Source: a virus
Virus record (IMG/VR): IMGVR_UViG_3300047457_000508
Span: 1 to 38,285 of that record
Length of the DNA stretch: 38,285 nucleotides
Direction: 5' to 3' (one strand)
Made by a program: the position numbers and the translations under genes. The notes beneath the pieces were generated by a model. That model made no database searches. It saw only the letters and a program-made list of their open reading frames with translations, and had not been told where the DNA came from. Positions 28,911 to 37,145 of this stretch are shown here, in pieces (position 1 is the first letter of the stretch; each line of letters starts with the position of its first letter).

Positions 28911-30341
28911 TTACTTCCCCTTTGCTTTAGGTTTGGCTTTTTTCAGCGCGTCTAACAATTGTTGATCAGACATAGCCGCTGCACCGGTTTTTGGGGTAGG
29001 GGCCAATGGTATTTTTGGCTTAAATCCACCTAAACCATTATTCTGACGGGCGTATTCTTCCAGTCGGGTCGTCTCATCCACGATCTGCATGTTTTTCTTG
29101 ATCATGAAGTTGATAAGCTCACGCCGTGCAGTAGCGCTGTTTTCGAGTTGGGGAACAATACTCTGAATAAACTTACGATCTTCGTTAGAAAATCCTGCCC
29201 CCAAGCGTCCACCCAACGTAGCCAACACAAGATCATTGGCTTGTTTCTGGAACTGCTCTGAACTTGCCAGCGACACTTGATCTTTAGCCCCGATAAGACC
29301 CAACGTATTCAAGAAATTAGACGCCCCAACTCGGCCCGTCGCGTAGGATCCACTAATTAAGCCTTGATCATTAAGCCGCGACATTTCTTGCAGTGTATTA
29401 AGCGCCGCGACAGAACTATTACGAGTATCTATAGCATCGGTAACAGTCTTAGCGTCGTTTTTACCTAACTGTTTAATAAACTCTTCTTTTCCTTTTTGCT
29501 CAACAGAAATCTGAGTTTTTGCTGTAGTGCGGTCTACGCCACCAACATAAGGGACGCGCATTTGCTTGCCGTCTGCGCCTGTCTGATATGTAAACTGCTG
29601 GTCGTTATTTACGTCTAAATACACTGGTGCATTTGACCCAACAGCGACACCAACTTCTTTAATGTTGGCTTTTTCAGTTTTTTCTTTGGTCGATAAGCGT
29701 TTTAGTTCATCGCGGTAACGCTTAGTGTATGCTTCCGAACCCTCTGGCCCAGCTTCAAGCGCCAATTCACGGGCTATCTCAATCGCATCGGGAATCTGAC
29801 CTTGACGTGCAGTAGCGGTCAGCCCCGCGAGCGTGTTTTTAATTACCGCAAGCGAACGCGCTTTTTCTGGTGAGTCTGGCATAGCCTCAAGCTGCGCTTG
29901 CTGATCCAGTAGCTGCGCTCTTGCCTGTGCGATTTGCAATTCTTTTGGCGTAGCTGCGGCTTTACCTTCGCGCGTACGCTGTTGCGCTAAAGCCATCTCC
30001 GACTGCGCCTTGCGCGCATAGTCAGCCAAAACGGTTGCAAACTGCATGTCGCCCATTTCGGCGGCTTGCTGGGCGCGCTGCAAAATAGCATTGGGGTCGG
30101 CTACATCCAGCCCTTGCGAAAGCTGCTGGCGCTGACTAATCAGTTTTAGCTGCGGGTCTTCCACACCTAACAGGCTACCAATACCGCTGGCCAGATTAGC
30201 GCCGCCACGGTACAGGCTCATCTCCGCACGCTGAAACGGCGTCAATTGAGCAAATTGCAGCGCGCGCCTATCCAGCGCTTCTTGCTGCTGCATCCGGTAC
30301 ATGTCAGGCGTCGTAAATAGCCCTAAGATTTCGCTTGCCAT
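28911..30341 (-). CDS. Internal virion / ejection-type protein (476 aa)
   Basis: Gln/Ala-rich and helical: RMQQQEALDRRALQFAQLTP, then long coiled stretches (ELQIAQARAQLLDQQAQLEA). It has one beta part near 230-275 (VGSNAPVYLDVNNDQQFTYQ). Near 340-400 are GSYATGRVGASNFLNTLGLI and GGRLGAGFSNEDRKFI. The Lys/Pro-rich C-terminus ends KKAKPKAKGK. By gene order it should be the second ejection or core protein. AAGGAG lies before the next gene's start, and this gene's stop meets the following start (TAAATG). Confidence 0.65.
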   Translation of the reverse strand: MASEILGLFTTPDMYRMQQQEALDRRALQFAQLTPFQRAEMSLYRGGANLASGIGSLLGVEDPQLKLISQRQQLSQGLDVADPNAILQRAQQAAEMGDMQFATVLADYARKAQSEMALAQQRTREGKAAATPKELQIAQARAQLLDQQAQLEAMPDSPEKARSLAVIKNTLAGLTATARQGQIPDAIEIARELALEAGPEGSEAYTKRYRDELKRLSTKEKTEKANIKEVGVAVGSNAPVYLDVNNDQQFTYQTGADGKQMRVPYVGGVDRTTAKTQISVEQKGKEEFIKQLGKNDAKTVTDAIDTRNSSVAALNTLQEMSRLNDQGLISGSYATGRVGASNFLNTLGLIGAKDQVSLASSEQFQKQANDLVLATLGGRLGAGFSNEDRKFIQSIVPQLENSATARRELINFMIKKNMQIVDETTRLEEYARQNNGLGGFKPKIPLAPTPKTGAAAMSDQQLLDALKKAKPKAKGK

Positions 30342-30350
30342 GATGACTCC

Positions 30351-31442
30351 TTAATATGCCCAGTTATAGCCGCTGCCGACATCAGCACTGCCGCCCGAAA
30401 ATGGCATAGGGGAGGCATACGCTGGAGGCGCAATGTTGCTGCGGTATATATTGCGCTCTTCAACCGGCGCAGGTGCCGACGGGAACAGACGGTTCATCAT
30501 TTGCTGTTGCTGCATAGTGTTGCCGATACCCGTCAACGCCGAACCCCAAGGGCTGTACGCGTTTGCTTGCTGCATGGCAGCGGCAGCGCCCAAACCACCT
30601 TGCAGCAACGCATTTGCGCCCGCGATATTGACGTTGCGGCCGCCCAAGTTGGCGCCTAACTCCAGCGGTTGCAGACCTAAGCTTTCCAGAGAGCTCACGC
30701 CGCCCAGATAGCTAGTAAACGGCGACAGCGCGCCAACCTGGCCGGCTTGCATCTGGCCAAGCAAATTGGCGCCCGTGCCAAACAAACCCGTGCCAAACGC
30801 CAATTGGCGTTGGCCTTGCTCTTGTGCTTGGGCTGCCAGCGCTGCGTCTTGCTGTGCCGCTGCGTTATAAAACGCCTCGAGTTCTGGGTTGGTGGCACCA
30901 AGACCTGCCATGCCGGACGGACGCGCGCTTGTTGCGCCGACTGCCAAGCCAGAACGACCAGTCTGAAACACTTGGTTGCGCAACTCAGCCAATTGACGCT
31001 CACGACCAGGCGCCAGCAAATCTATTTGCCGCTGCATGTACTGCTGCGCAACTTGCTCGGGCGATTGCGCCAGGTATTGCTGTCCTAAGCCAAATAGCCC
31101 AGTAGCCGCAGTGCCTAGCGGCGCGTACAGTTGCGGCGCTTGCTCTGCTTGCGTAAGCGCTCCACCCACCAAAGCCGATAAACGATCTTGGTATGCCTTA
31201 AGCTCTGGGCTGATGGTGTAGCCAGCAGAGCTTAGACGGCCCGTCTTCGGGTCCATCGTAAATCGACTAGTGCCAAACCGTGTCGTAATACCAACAGGTC
31301 TAAAGCGAGACTCTTCCGCCGCTATGCGAGCGGCTTGAAGTTGCGCGCCCGCAGACGTTTCGGCCGCGTCTTTAGCGGCTTCACCTTGAAGATAGCCGCC
31401 TAGCAAACTTGCGCCAGCGCTGATAAGTCCACCGATTGGCAT
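30351..31442 (-). CDS. DNA injection / internal virion protein (363 aa)
   Basis: It starts MPIGGLISAGASLLGGYLQG, a Gly-rich hydrophobic stretch common to P22 gp7-like injection proteins and related internal proteins. It continues with many Gln/Ala helices (AAAQQDAALAAQAQEQGQRQ) and ends in a Pro/Ser-rich tail (APAPVEERNIYRSN and later SGYNWAY). The hydrophobic glycine start may insert into the host membrane during DNA delivery. It is the first of the three ejection-type genes. The call is from composition, start motif and order. Confidence 0.7.
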   Translation of the reverse strand: MPIGGLISAGASLLGGYLQGEAAKDAAETSAGAQLQAARIAAEESRFRPVGITTRFGTSRFTMDPKTGRLSSAGYTISPELKAYQDRLSALVGGALTQAEQAPQLYAPLGTAATGLFGLGQQYLAQSPEQVAQQYMQRQIDLLAPGRERQLAELRNQVFQTGRSGLAVGATSARPSGMAGLGATNPELEAFYNAAAQQDAALAAQAQEQGQRQLAFGTGLFGTGANLLGQMQAGQVGALSPFTSYLGGVSSLESLGLQPLELGANLGGRNVNIAGANALLQGGLGAAAAMQQANAYSPWGSALTGIGNTMQQQQMMNRLFPSAPAPVEERNIYRSNIAPPAYASPMPFSGGSADVGSGYNWAY

Positions 31443-31443
31443 G

Positions 31444-31770
31444 TCAGTACCCCTTAATCAAAATATCATCCACTTTCGCTGGGTCTTTCTCGTCCGTTGC
31501 GTGGATGCAAAACCATACACAGTCAGTAATTGCCTTAATGCCGTGCGTTATGCCTGCCTTTATTTCTATACAAGCAGGCGCTTCAATAATATCTACCTTC
31601 TCATCTGCCATTACAGCCACTTTACCTTTGGCCAGAATCGACAGATGACTAAAGTCATGCGTGTGCTTCAAAATTGCTGTGCCTTCAGGCACAAACGCTT
31701 CTTTGGCATACAACCCATCAGAAAAATGATGGGTAATCTCGCCACCAACATTTTCAAGTACGGCGCTCAT
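31444..31770 (-). CDS. Small cupin-domain protein
   Basis: 108 aa from the ATG at 31770, which overlaps the previous stop by 4 bases and has AAGGA before it. An ATG at 31785 is also open. The beta-barrel pattern of a cupin is visible: FVPEGTAILKHTHDFSHLSI, then LAKGKVAVMADEKVDIIEAP, then ACIEIKAGITHGIKAI. The metal-type His residues are in HTHDFSH and THG. It lies between the tail collar protein and the ejection genes. Cupins occur in phage structural clusters but their role is unclear: sugar binding, a sugar-modifying enzyme or a tail decoration are all possible. Confidence 0.82.
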   Translation of the reverse strand: MSAVLENVGGEITHHFSDGLYAKEAFVPEGTAILKHTHDFSHLSILAKGKVAVMADEKVDIIEAPACIEIKAGITHGIKAITDCVWFCIHATDEKDPAKVDDILIKGY

Positions 31771-32450
31771 GCCGTCCTTTTCCACATGTACACCGTAATG
31801 TACGGCTGCAAGTTGGCGTTTGTGCCGGATGAACCCGTGCTGCTAACCGTTACGCTAGGCGCGGTAGAACTGGTGGTGCCACTGTACGAACCATCGTTAG
31901 ACGCGTTCTGAATACCACCAACTAGCGCGCCGCCACCACCGTCGGCACCTGCTTGTGCAATAGCCGTAAAATCGTGGTCGTGTGACGAAGCCGAAGCGCT
32001 GTGGGTGTGGCTAACAACGATTGCGTCTTTTGAGCCGCCAGTTTCTTCTGCGGTGTCAAACAGCGGATCAGATGCGTTAAACCCAACCATTACGCGGCCG
32101 GCGCCAAACGCTGTCCATGTACCAAAACCAAGTAACGTCGCAGGATTAGTGCTGTTGCTGGCGTTGATGTAAATAGACCCGACTGGATAAGCTGCTGCAA
32201 TCCCTGTAGTAATCGCCGCTGCCACAAACGCCGTTGTCGCCAGCTTAGTCGAACTGTCGCCGCTTGACTGTGTAGGCGCTGTTGGGCTGCCGGTCAAAGA
32301 CGGACTGGCCAAATCTGCCTTAGTCGCAATCGCTGTGGCGATGTTATTGAACTCGGTGTCAATCTCAGTGCCTTTGACGATCTTGCCCGCGTTGCCAGAG
32401 GGCAGCGCGTCTTTCGAGGCAAAGTCGGTCGATTTTGTGTAGTCGGACAT
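31767..32450 (-). CDS. Tail collar-type fibre protein (227 aa)
   Basis: The N-terminus (FASKDALPSGNAGKIVKGTE, then IDTEFNNIATAIATKADLAS) is a common attachment part of phage fibre proteins. The middle carries AAYPVGSIYINA and GFGTWTAFGAGRVMVGFN, the collar-domain signature. VVSHTHSASASSHDHDF holds HxH pairs that bind metal in T4-like short fibres. The end NLQPYITVYMWKRT is the standard collar tip. It likely forms a trimeric adhesin near the tail end. AAGGAG overlaps the stop of the nozzle gene just before its start. Confidence 0.88.
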   Translation of the reverse strand: MSDYTKSTDFASKDALPSGNAGKIVKGTEIDTEFNNIATAIATKADLASPSLTGSPTAPTQSSGDSSTKLATTAFVAAAITTGIAAAYPVGSIYINASNSTNPATLLGFGTWTAFGAGRVMVGFNASDPLFDTAEETGGSKDAIVVSHTHSASASSHDHDFTAIAQAGADGGGGALVGGIQNASNDGSYSGTTSSTAPSVTVSSTGSSGTNANLQPYITVYMWKRTA

Positions 32451-32459
32451 GGCCGCTCC

Positions 32460-34016
32460 TTAACTTATACGGCCACGCTTGGCCAAAATCTCAATCTTTT
32501 GGATAGACAACTCATACCCGTTTACTTCTGCTTCGTATCCTGTTTGCACTACCTTGCCAGAACCTGTTGCTTGAGTAGTCAAAGTTTGGATAACAATACC
32601 GCCTGCGTATTGAGCGACTGGCACACCATTAGCTCCGTACTCTGCAATGCCGTATTCAGAAATACCTTGCGTCGGTATGTCTTCGTTCTCCGAAAGATAG
32701 TTCTCAGAAAAGTCATACCCCCATTTAATAGTGACAGTCTGATTTGACCCACCAATAACTACGATTGAAATGCGTTTAACAATAGATGTCACCGACACAT
32801 CACCTAAATCCGCATGGTTGGTGTAATACGCCATACGGTAGGTTGAAGTGTCGTCCAAATAGCCTGTGTACTTGCCTATGTAGCCCGTTTTGCCTATCAA
32901 CAAATCGCCATTACGACGGGCGTATAGAGCGGTAGGGTCTATCTGCGACCAAGTAGTTACGCGAGACGCGCCGTCTGGCATCACCGATCGTGTATCAAAA
33001 ACGTACACTTGATTGGCGGTGGGGAACGTAATCAGGTAAAACGCGTCAACTTCTGAGTAAACGGCTTTGATGGCCGATGGCGTCTCACCTGCAACCAATT
33101 GCATCAAGTCATTACGGACGTTTTTGCTCAAATCCCTAAACGGAGCCGACTTTTCTTGAATTGTTCGCATGATCGAGCGAACGCCACTATTAGACAAGAA
33201 AACAACATCCGTATTGGTACTCTGTATGGAGTCGCGCCATTGGCAACCGATGCCAATTACTGTGTCGTACAGCGACATGGTGGACGGCGCGGTAGCGCCT
33301 TGGTACACCAGGATCTGGCGCTTGCCAAAGATAAACAAAAAGCCGTTGTGCGCTGCCAGTCCAGTAATCTCATCCGCGCCGTTGGGCCAGACGGAGTTGA
33401 CATTTAATGTGCCTGACGTGCCGCCGGTATAGATATGGCCTGATAGCAAGTCAGAAAACGTCAGTGTTACTTTGTCCGCGTTGCTGCCGGCAATCCATAG
33501 CCGACCGTACGCCGACAAGACAATATTGCCTTGCGGCACGGTGCCGGCGTAGCCTGTCTTTTCACTGACACGCCGATACGTAGTGGTGCTAACCGCAGGG
33601 TCGTATATCAGCGGGTCGTGACCTGCTTGGAAAAAGTAAGTAATGCCGCTCAATGATGCGCACTGCCAGTTACTTGCGCTGATTGTCGGGGCGGTACCCC
33701 CTCCCCCATAGGTGAGCTCAGTCAGACTTGTGCCACTCAATTTAAAGAGCTTGTTGTTGCCTGCGCACAACACAGTCACGTTGCCATCTGACTGCACCAG
33801 TTCATGGATGACGCCGACGTCGTTTGACCCTAAATTGCCTGTGCTAGTGTTGACCTTAGCCCAACCCTTGCGCGCGCCCATACGGCCGTACTTGTCCAGA
33901 ATGCAGTTTTGAGCGGTCAGCGCAAAACCCGCCGCCAAATCCAGCGGCGAGTCCTGGGTGTTTAATCCGTAAAACCCAGGCGCGGAGATCGAGAATCGCT
34001 CAAGTGTCTGGCTCAT
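32460..34016 (-). CDS. Tail nozzle / tubular protein (T7 gp12 / P22 gp10-like)
   Basis: 518-aa beta-rich protein. The start FSISAPGFYGLNTQDSPLDL, the DKYGRMGARKGWAKVN stretch and repeated propeller-like strands (GVIHELVQSDGNVTVLCAGN, then YGRLWIAGS, then AHNGFLFIFGKRQILVY) are typical of this family. It comes right after the adaptor gene, the usual order. It forms the hexameric tip of the short tail and holds the packaged DNA. The start overlaps the adaptor stop by 4 bases. P22- and T7-type members cannot be told apart by eye. Confidence 0.85.
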   Translation of the reverse strand: MSQTLERFSISAPGFYGLNTQDSPLDLAAGFALTAQNCILDKYGRMGARKGWAKVNTSTGNLGSNDVGVIHELVQSDGNVTVLCAGNNKLFKLSGTSLTELTYGGGGTAPTISASNWQCASLSGITYFFQAGHDPLIYDPAVSTTTYRRVSEKTGYAGTVPQGNIVLSAYGRLWIAGSNADKVTLTFSDLLSGHIYTGGTSGTLNVNSVWPNGADEITGLAAHNGFLFIFGKRQILVYQGATAPSTMSLYDTVIGIGCQWRDSIQSTNTDVVFLSNSGVRSIMRTIQEKSAPFRDLSKNVRNDLMQLVAGETPSAIKAVYSEVDAFYLITFPTANQVYVFDTRSVMPDGASRVTTWSQIDPTALYARRNGDLLIGKTGYIGKYTGYLDDTSTYRMAYYTNHADLGDVSVTSIVKRISIVVIGGSNQTVTIKWGYDFSENYLSENEDIPTQGISEYGIAEYGANGVPVAQYAGGIVIQTLTTQATGSGKVVQTGYEAEVNGYELSIQKIEILAKRGRIS

Positions 34017-34663
34017 ACCGCGACGAACTCCTGCATTTCAGGAAAGCGCGTAGCCTCCAGCGCGATGTAATCCGACAGCATCGAACGGTAAAGGTTGTAC
34101 GCTTCAGAGGAGGACAAGCCCCCATCCTCGCCGCGCTCAACCAGCGCGCGGGCGTAGGCGTTTTGCTCGATCAGCTTGTAATTAACAAGCGGCTCGTCAC
34201 CGTCAGCCGTTAAATCCGCTTGCGGTACGCACAAGAAAAACTTAATCGTATAGACGCCGTTGGGGATGCCGTAGAACTGCACCTTGGCGTCGCCGCTGCC
34301 GTCCACCCCCTCAAAGCAATATTGCGTCGGGATATTCTGGACAATCGGGGTGAAATTCTGACGGCGGCGCATATCGGCCACTGAGATCGGCCGCATGACG
34401 ACATTGCTAGTCGTGTTCAGTGGGTCGCTGGTGACTCGGAATTTTTGACCGGCGCCGGTCAGCGCGTATTCATATGTGCCAGAGACGGTGCTAAGGGTAA
34501 TTTCTTGGCCGAGAGCATTCCAGTCAAAAGAATCTTCAATCTGGCGCTTGGCGTCATTGACGAATTTACCGATAAGCTGGGAATACGCGGTTAATGCAAC
34601 CGTCGAAACAGACGGCTCACGCAGCCGAAGCAGTATGGAGTTGACGAGTTCTAAATAGGTCAT
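34013..34663 (-). CDS. Head-tail adaptor (T7 gp11 / P22 gp4-like)
   Basis: 216 aa with the start MTYLELVNSILLRLREPSVS, a conserved opening of gatekeeper or adaptor proteins, then KFVNDAKRQIEDSFDWNALG and LSDYIALEATRFPEMQEFVA at the end. It binds below the portal and links it to the nozzle. It overlaps the nozzle gene and the DUF6321-like gene by 4 bases each, so all are coupled. Confidence 0.87.
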   Translation of the reverse strand: MTYLELVNSILLRLREPSVSTVALTAYSQLIGKFVNDAKRQIEDSFDWNALGQEITLSTVSGTYEYALTGAGQKFRVTSDPLNTTSNVVMRPISVADMRRRQNFTPIVQNIPTQYCFEGVDGSGDAKVQFYGIPNGVYTIKFFLCVPQADLTADGDEPLVNYKLIEQNAYARALVERGEDGGLSSSEAYNLYRSMLSDYIALEATRFPEMQEFVAV

Positions 34664-34968
34664 TTGCTTTTCGCCTTATTCCTTGCGGAGATAGCTTTAG
34701 CTTTTGCCTTTGCGTCTGCCTTGGATGATGCGCCCCACGCTTTTAAGGACAGCAGCAGCCGGGTCGGCTCGCCACCCTTGTATTCGGGGCCGGGCATATT
34801 GCCCATCCTGGCAAGAAAAGAAGCTCGTCTTGGGTTATCGCCGGACTTGACCGGCGCTTTCAGGTTCCCACCTGTTGCAGCATTATAGGACGCACGGCCT
34901 TTGGCGTTCAAGCCGCCCTTTGGGTTTTGACCGGCTTTTCGCTGCCAAGCTGGCGTCTTAGAGGTCAT
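34660..34968 (-). CDS. DUF6321-like small basic protein (102 aa)
   Basis: It contains KTPAWQRKAGQNPKGGLNAK and GRASYNAATGGNLKAPV; the signature PxGGLNAKGxxSY is familiar from DUF6321 proteins of short-tailed phages. ARMGNMPGPEYKGGEPTRLL follows, and the C-terminus is nearly all Lys/Ala (SSKADAKAKAKAISARNKAK). The charge suggests contact with DNA in the particle. Function unknown. Confidence 0.78.
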   Translation of the reverse strand: MTSKTPAWQRKAGQNPKGGLNAKGRASYNAATGGNLKAPVKSGDNPRRASFLARMGNMPGPEYKGGEPTRLLLSLKAWGASSKADAKAKAKAISARNKAKSK

Positions 34969-35123
34969 TTTTTCCTCGCGGCTCGCATATTGTCGATTAA
35001 ATTCGGGTAGGGCCGCCCGGCCTTTTTGGCCATTTGCTTGGCGGCAGCTTTTTTAGCCGGGGACAGCGGCTTAGACGGGCCCAAACCCTTTGGGCGCTTC
35101 TGGTCCCAGACTGGCTTTTTCAT
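34965..35123 (-). CDS. Very small basic protein (52 aa)
   Basis: ATG at 35123 and TGA at 34967-34965, each overlapping a neighbouring gene by 4 bases. The sequence is MKKPVWDQKRPKGLGPSKPL, then SPAKKAAAKQMAKKAGRPYP, then NLIDNMRAARKK. Extremely basic, with a GRPYPN phrase. It forms a row with the DUF6321-like and DUF6496-like basic proteins, perhaps capsid-packaged DNA-binding proteins. Confidence 0.72.
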   Translation of the reverse strand: MKKPVWDQKRPKGLGPSKPLSPAKKAAAKQMAKKAGRPYPNLIDNMRAARKK

Positions 35124-35311
35124 TTTTTGGCCTTATTTTTAGCCGTGCGCTGACCGCGCTGCGGCAAAGATTTGCCGGCCTCAGACAGCGCGATCGCGAT
35201 CGCCTGCTTGCGGGACTTGACCACGGGGCCGCCCTTGCCGGAATGCAGCGTGCCGGCCTTGTACTCGCCCATGACCTTCTTGACCTTCTTGTCGGCTTTG
35301 CTCATCTTCAT
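35120..35311 (-). CDS. DUF6496-like small basic protein (63 aa)
   Basis: The sequence KVKKVMGEYKAGTLHSGKGG, then PVVKSRKQAIAIALSEAGKS, matches the short family with VMxEFKxGxLxSGxGxxVxxRKQAIAIALSEA, annotated DUF6496, which is frequent in phages and bacteria. Its role is unknown. The tail is Lys/Arg-rich. It overlaps its neighbours by 4 bases on each side. Confidence 0.85.
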   Translation of the reverse strand: MKMSKADKKVKKVMGEYKAGTLHSGKGGPVVKSRKQAIAIALSEAGKSLPQRGQRTAKNKAKK

Positions 35312-35514
35312 TTTAGAAGTGTCCTATCCAAAACAAACGCGGCCAGACTGCTTAAGGCCGAAACGATGGCCATGCCAGCCCACAAGCCACCTTTAGACTT
35401 GTTAGCCATAGCCAGCAACTTTTTGACGTCTTCGCGCAGAGCATGAACCTCGGTCTGAAGTACCTCAACCTGGGCTTCAAGCTTGCCAAATTCGCGCAAA
35501 TTAATCTCAGACAT
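35308..35514 (-). CDS. Coiled-coil protein with C-terminal membrane helix (68 aa)
   Basis: The start is ATG 35514, with GGAAGCAAGGAA just before it. The frame is open to 35622, but that part overlaps the neighbouring gene. Residues 1-35 form a heptad coiled coil (FGKLEAQVEVLQTEVHALRE, then DVKKLLAMAN). Residues 41-62 (GLWAGMAIVSALSSLAAFVL) form one membrane helix. The layout recalls XhlA-type hemolysin or holin helpers, but the gene lies among head genes, so an envelope-contact or exclusion role is equally possible. Confidence 0.7.
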   Translation of the reverse strand: MSEINLREFGKLEAQVEVLQTEVHALREDVKKLLAMANKSKGGLWAGMAIVSALSSLAAFVLDRTLLK

Positions 35515-35725
35515 TTCCTTGCTTCCTTGGTCTACCAGGACGTTTTTGCGGAATAGGCGCCCTGAATGCGGTGTCGGTACGTACAGCGTCTTGATGCAGC
35601 GGCTCTTCGTTTCCTTCCTCATCCACTCGGACGTAACCGGCGTGGCCTTTCATGCTGTCGATGTCGTGCTGGAGCGTGAAAGTGACGGTTTGACCGCTGG
35701 AGAGGCAGCGAAAGGTTGCAGGCAT
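35507..35725 (-). CDS. Conserved small phage protein with AT-hook-like tail (72 aa)
   Basis: The start is ATG 35725, after CCTGGAGTATTT. The sequence is MPATFRCLSSGQTVTFTLQH, then DIDSMKGHAGYVRVDEEGNE, then a Pro-rich tail with KRPGRPRKQ, an AT-hook-like DNA-binding motif. The FRCxxSGxTVxFxxxxDIxSMxxHxGYxxV pattern is widespread in small phage proteins beside the capsid gene. Function unknown. A terminator lies just upstream. Confidence 0.8.
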   Translation of the reverse strand: MPATFRCLSSGQTVTFTLQHDIDSMKGHAGYVRVDEEGNEEPLHQDAVRTDTAFRAPIPQKRPGRPRKQGNV

Positions 35726-35739
35726 AAATACTCCAGGTG

Positions 35740-35766
35740 AAAAATCAGGGGCCAAAGCCCCTGATT
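35740..35766 (-). terminator. Intrinsic terminator after the decoration-like gene
   Basis: AATCAGGGGC (35743-35752) and GCCCCTGATT (35757-35766) form a perfect 10-bp stem with a 4-base loop. On the minus strand the stem runs straight into five T residues (35744-35740). It should lower expression of the genes after the capsid block. Confidence 0.85.
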
Positions 35767-35767
35767 A

Positions 35768-36094
35768 TTAGGCCAGCGAACGAACGACGACCAAGCGCAG
35801 CGTAGCTGACGCCAGATCGACAGTACCGCCAGTCTCGTTTTGGAAACGAATGCTGACAGTGTTTGCCGCACTGACGTAACCAGTCACGATCAGGCCAGCG
35901 ACGTCTACCGCCAGTGACGCCGATAGAACCATATCGCCCAAGGCTACGCCCGGAACCGCTACGGTATCAGTATCGCCCGCGCCGTCGGCCAGGCTATCTG
36001 CGTTTAATGTGGCTGAAACTAGCCAAGTGTTGGAATACAGGCCGCGAAACTGGTCATCGCCAGCACGGACTGTCACGGAAGTTGCATTTGCCAT
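35768..36094 (-). CDS. Putative head decoration / minor structural protein (108 aa)
   Basis: Beta-rich, Ala/Val/Thr-rich protein: MANATSVTVRAGDDQFRGLY, then LVSATLNADSLADGAGDTDT, then ALGDMVLSASLAVDVAGLIV, then VSIRFQNETGGTVDLASATL. It lies directly after the major capsid gene between two hairpins, which suggests it is made in high amounts with the capsid. Proteins of this size and place often decorate the head surface. No family is recognised with certainty. Confidence 0.65.
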   Translation of the reverse strand: MANATSVTVRAGDDQFRGLYSNTWLVSATLNADSLADGAGDTDTVAVPGVALGDMVLSASLAVDVAGLIVTGYVSAANTVSIRFQNETGGTVDLASATLRLVVVRSLA

Positions 36095-36120
36095 GATGTT
36101 CTCCTAATTAAGTTGGAAAC

Positions 36121-36140
36121 CCCCGGCCCAAAGGCCGGGG
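36121..36140 (-). terminator. Hairpin after the major capsid gene (attenuator)
   Basis: CCCCGGCC (36121-36128) and GGCCGGGG (36133-36140) form a perfect 8-bp stem. On the minus strand it is followed only by GTTTCC, so termination would be partial. It may also protect the 3' end of capsid mRNA. Confidence 0.6.
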
Positions 36141-36147
36141 TGCTCAA

Positions 36148-37119
36148 TTAGGCCGGGACAGCCAGAGCAAAAGCCGAGGACGAGGTAGCTGCGCCGACAG
36201 TTGCAGCAGTACGCATGGCCTTCACACCGTAGATCATGTCTGCGGTGTACAGGGTGGCCAGGTATTCCTGCTTGTACTGAGTCTGCGAGCGAACGCCCAT
36301 CTGCTCAACTAGCACCATCGAGTCACGGTGGCCCATCAGGCAGATACGGTCAGCACCCGAGTTACCTGCGCCGAAGTCGGCGTTGGAGGTAACGAACACG
36401 GGGATGCCGTACAGATTGCCGATTTCGCCGTTACGGATGGCATTGCCGTCACCCACGAAAGCTTGCTCAGTGTAGCGAGCCAGGCCCATCAGGGTGTTGC
36501 GCGACGACGGAGGGATGATGAAGAAACGACCGTCCATCGGGGTGTCGTTGTCATCCAGACGCTGGATCGTGCGGCGAATAGCAGCATCCGTCAGCGCAGC
36601 AGCGTTTGAGGTCGAGCTATTGTAGGCAGTGGTACCGTCCGAGCCAATGTAGGCTTTGGTCGATGCGGCCGAGGTTGCGTAGTCGTTGGTGCCGATAGTA
36701 GCGCCATTGAACGCGCGGCCCAGTTGGATCAGGTCAGAATCAACCTGCTTGGCCAGAGCGTAACCAGCGTCGTCGGTGTAGAACTGACGCAGCGAGTTCA
36801 GCGCCTGAGTCTCGACGATGTCTTCGATCAGACGGCTGTACTCGTAGTGCTTATCGATAGCGATTTGCACTTCGTTCTCGGTTGCAGCGATCAGCGTAAC
36901 TGCGTTGGTTGCGCCTTTTGCCGAGGCAGCGCCGCGGGTCGGGGACGGAACGTGAACGGTGTCGCCTTTCTTGCCACGGAAGTTCATCTTCATGACCAGA
37001 TTGGCCAGAACGAGGTTCTTCTTGTAGGCCGCAACAATTTCATCACTCCAAATCTCTGGAATGAAGGTTGCTGCTGTAGTGGTAGTAACGCTATTTGCAG
37101 GGCTAAATGCGGTTGCCAT
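36148..37119 (-). CDS. Major capsid protein
   Basis: 323 aa. The start SVTTTTAATFIPEIWSDEIV and AAYKKNLVLANLVMKMNFRG, the loop GDTVHVPSPTRGAAS, and EVQIAIDKHYEYSRLIEDIV are typical of HK97-fold capsid proteins of short-tailed phages. Later segments are DDAGYALAKQVDSDLIQLGR, RRTIQRLDDNDTPMDGRFFI, and GIPVFVTSNADFG. A strong TTAAGGAG site precedes the ATG. It follows the scaffold gene, as expected. No protease gene was found, so cleavage of the N-terminus is unlikely. Confidence 0.93.
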   Translation of the reverse strand: MATAFSPANSVTTTTAATFIPEIWSDEIVAAYKKNLVLANLVMKMNFRGKKGDTVHVPSPTRGAASAKGATNAVTLIAATENEVQIAIDKHYEYSRLIEDIVETQALNSLRQFYTDDAGYALAKQVDSDLIQLGRAFNGATIGTNDYATSAASTKAYIGSDGTTAYNSSTSNAAALTDAAIRRTIQRLDDNDTPMDGRFFIIPPSSRNTLMGLARYTEQAFVGDGNAIRNGEIGNLYGIPVFVTSNADFGAGNSGADRICLMGHRDSMVLVEQMGVRSQTQYKQEYLATLYTADMIYGVKAMRTAATVGAATSSSAFALAVPA

Positions 37120-37145
37120 GTCTAACTCCTTAAGTCAAAAGTAAA

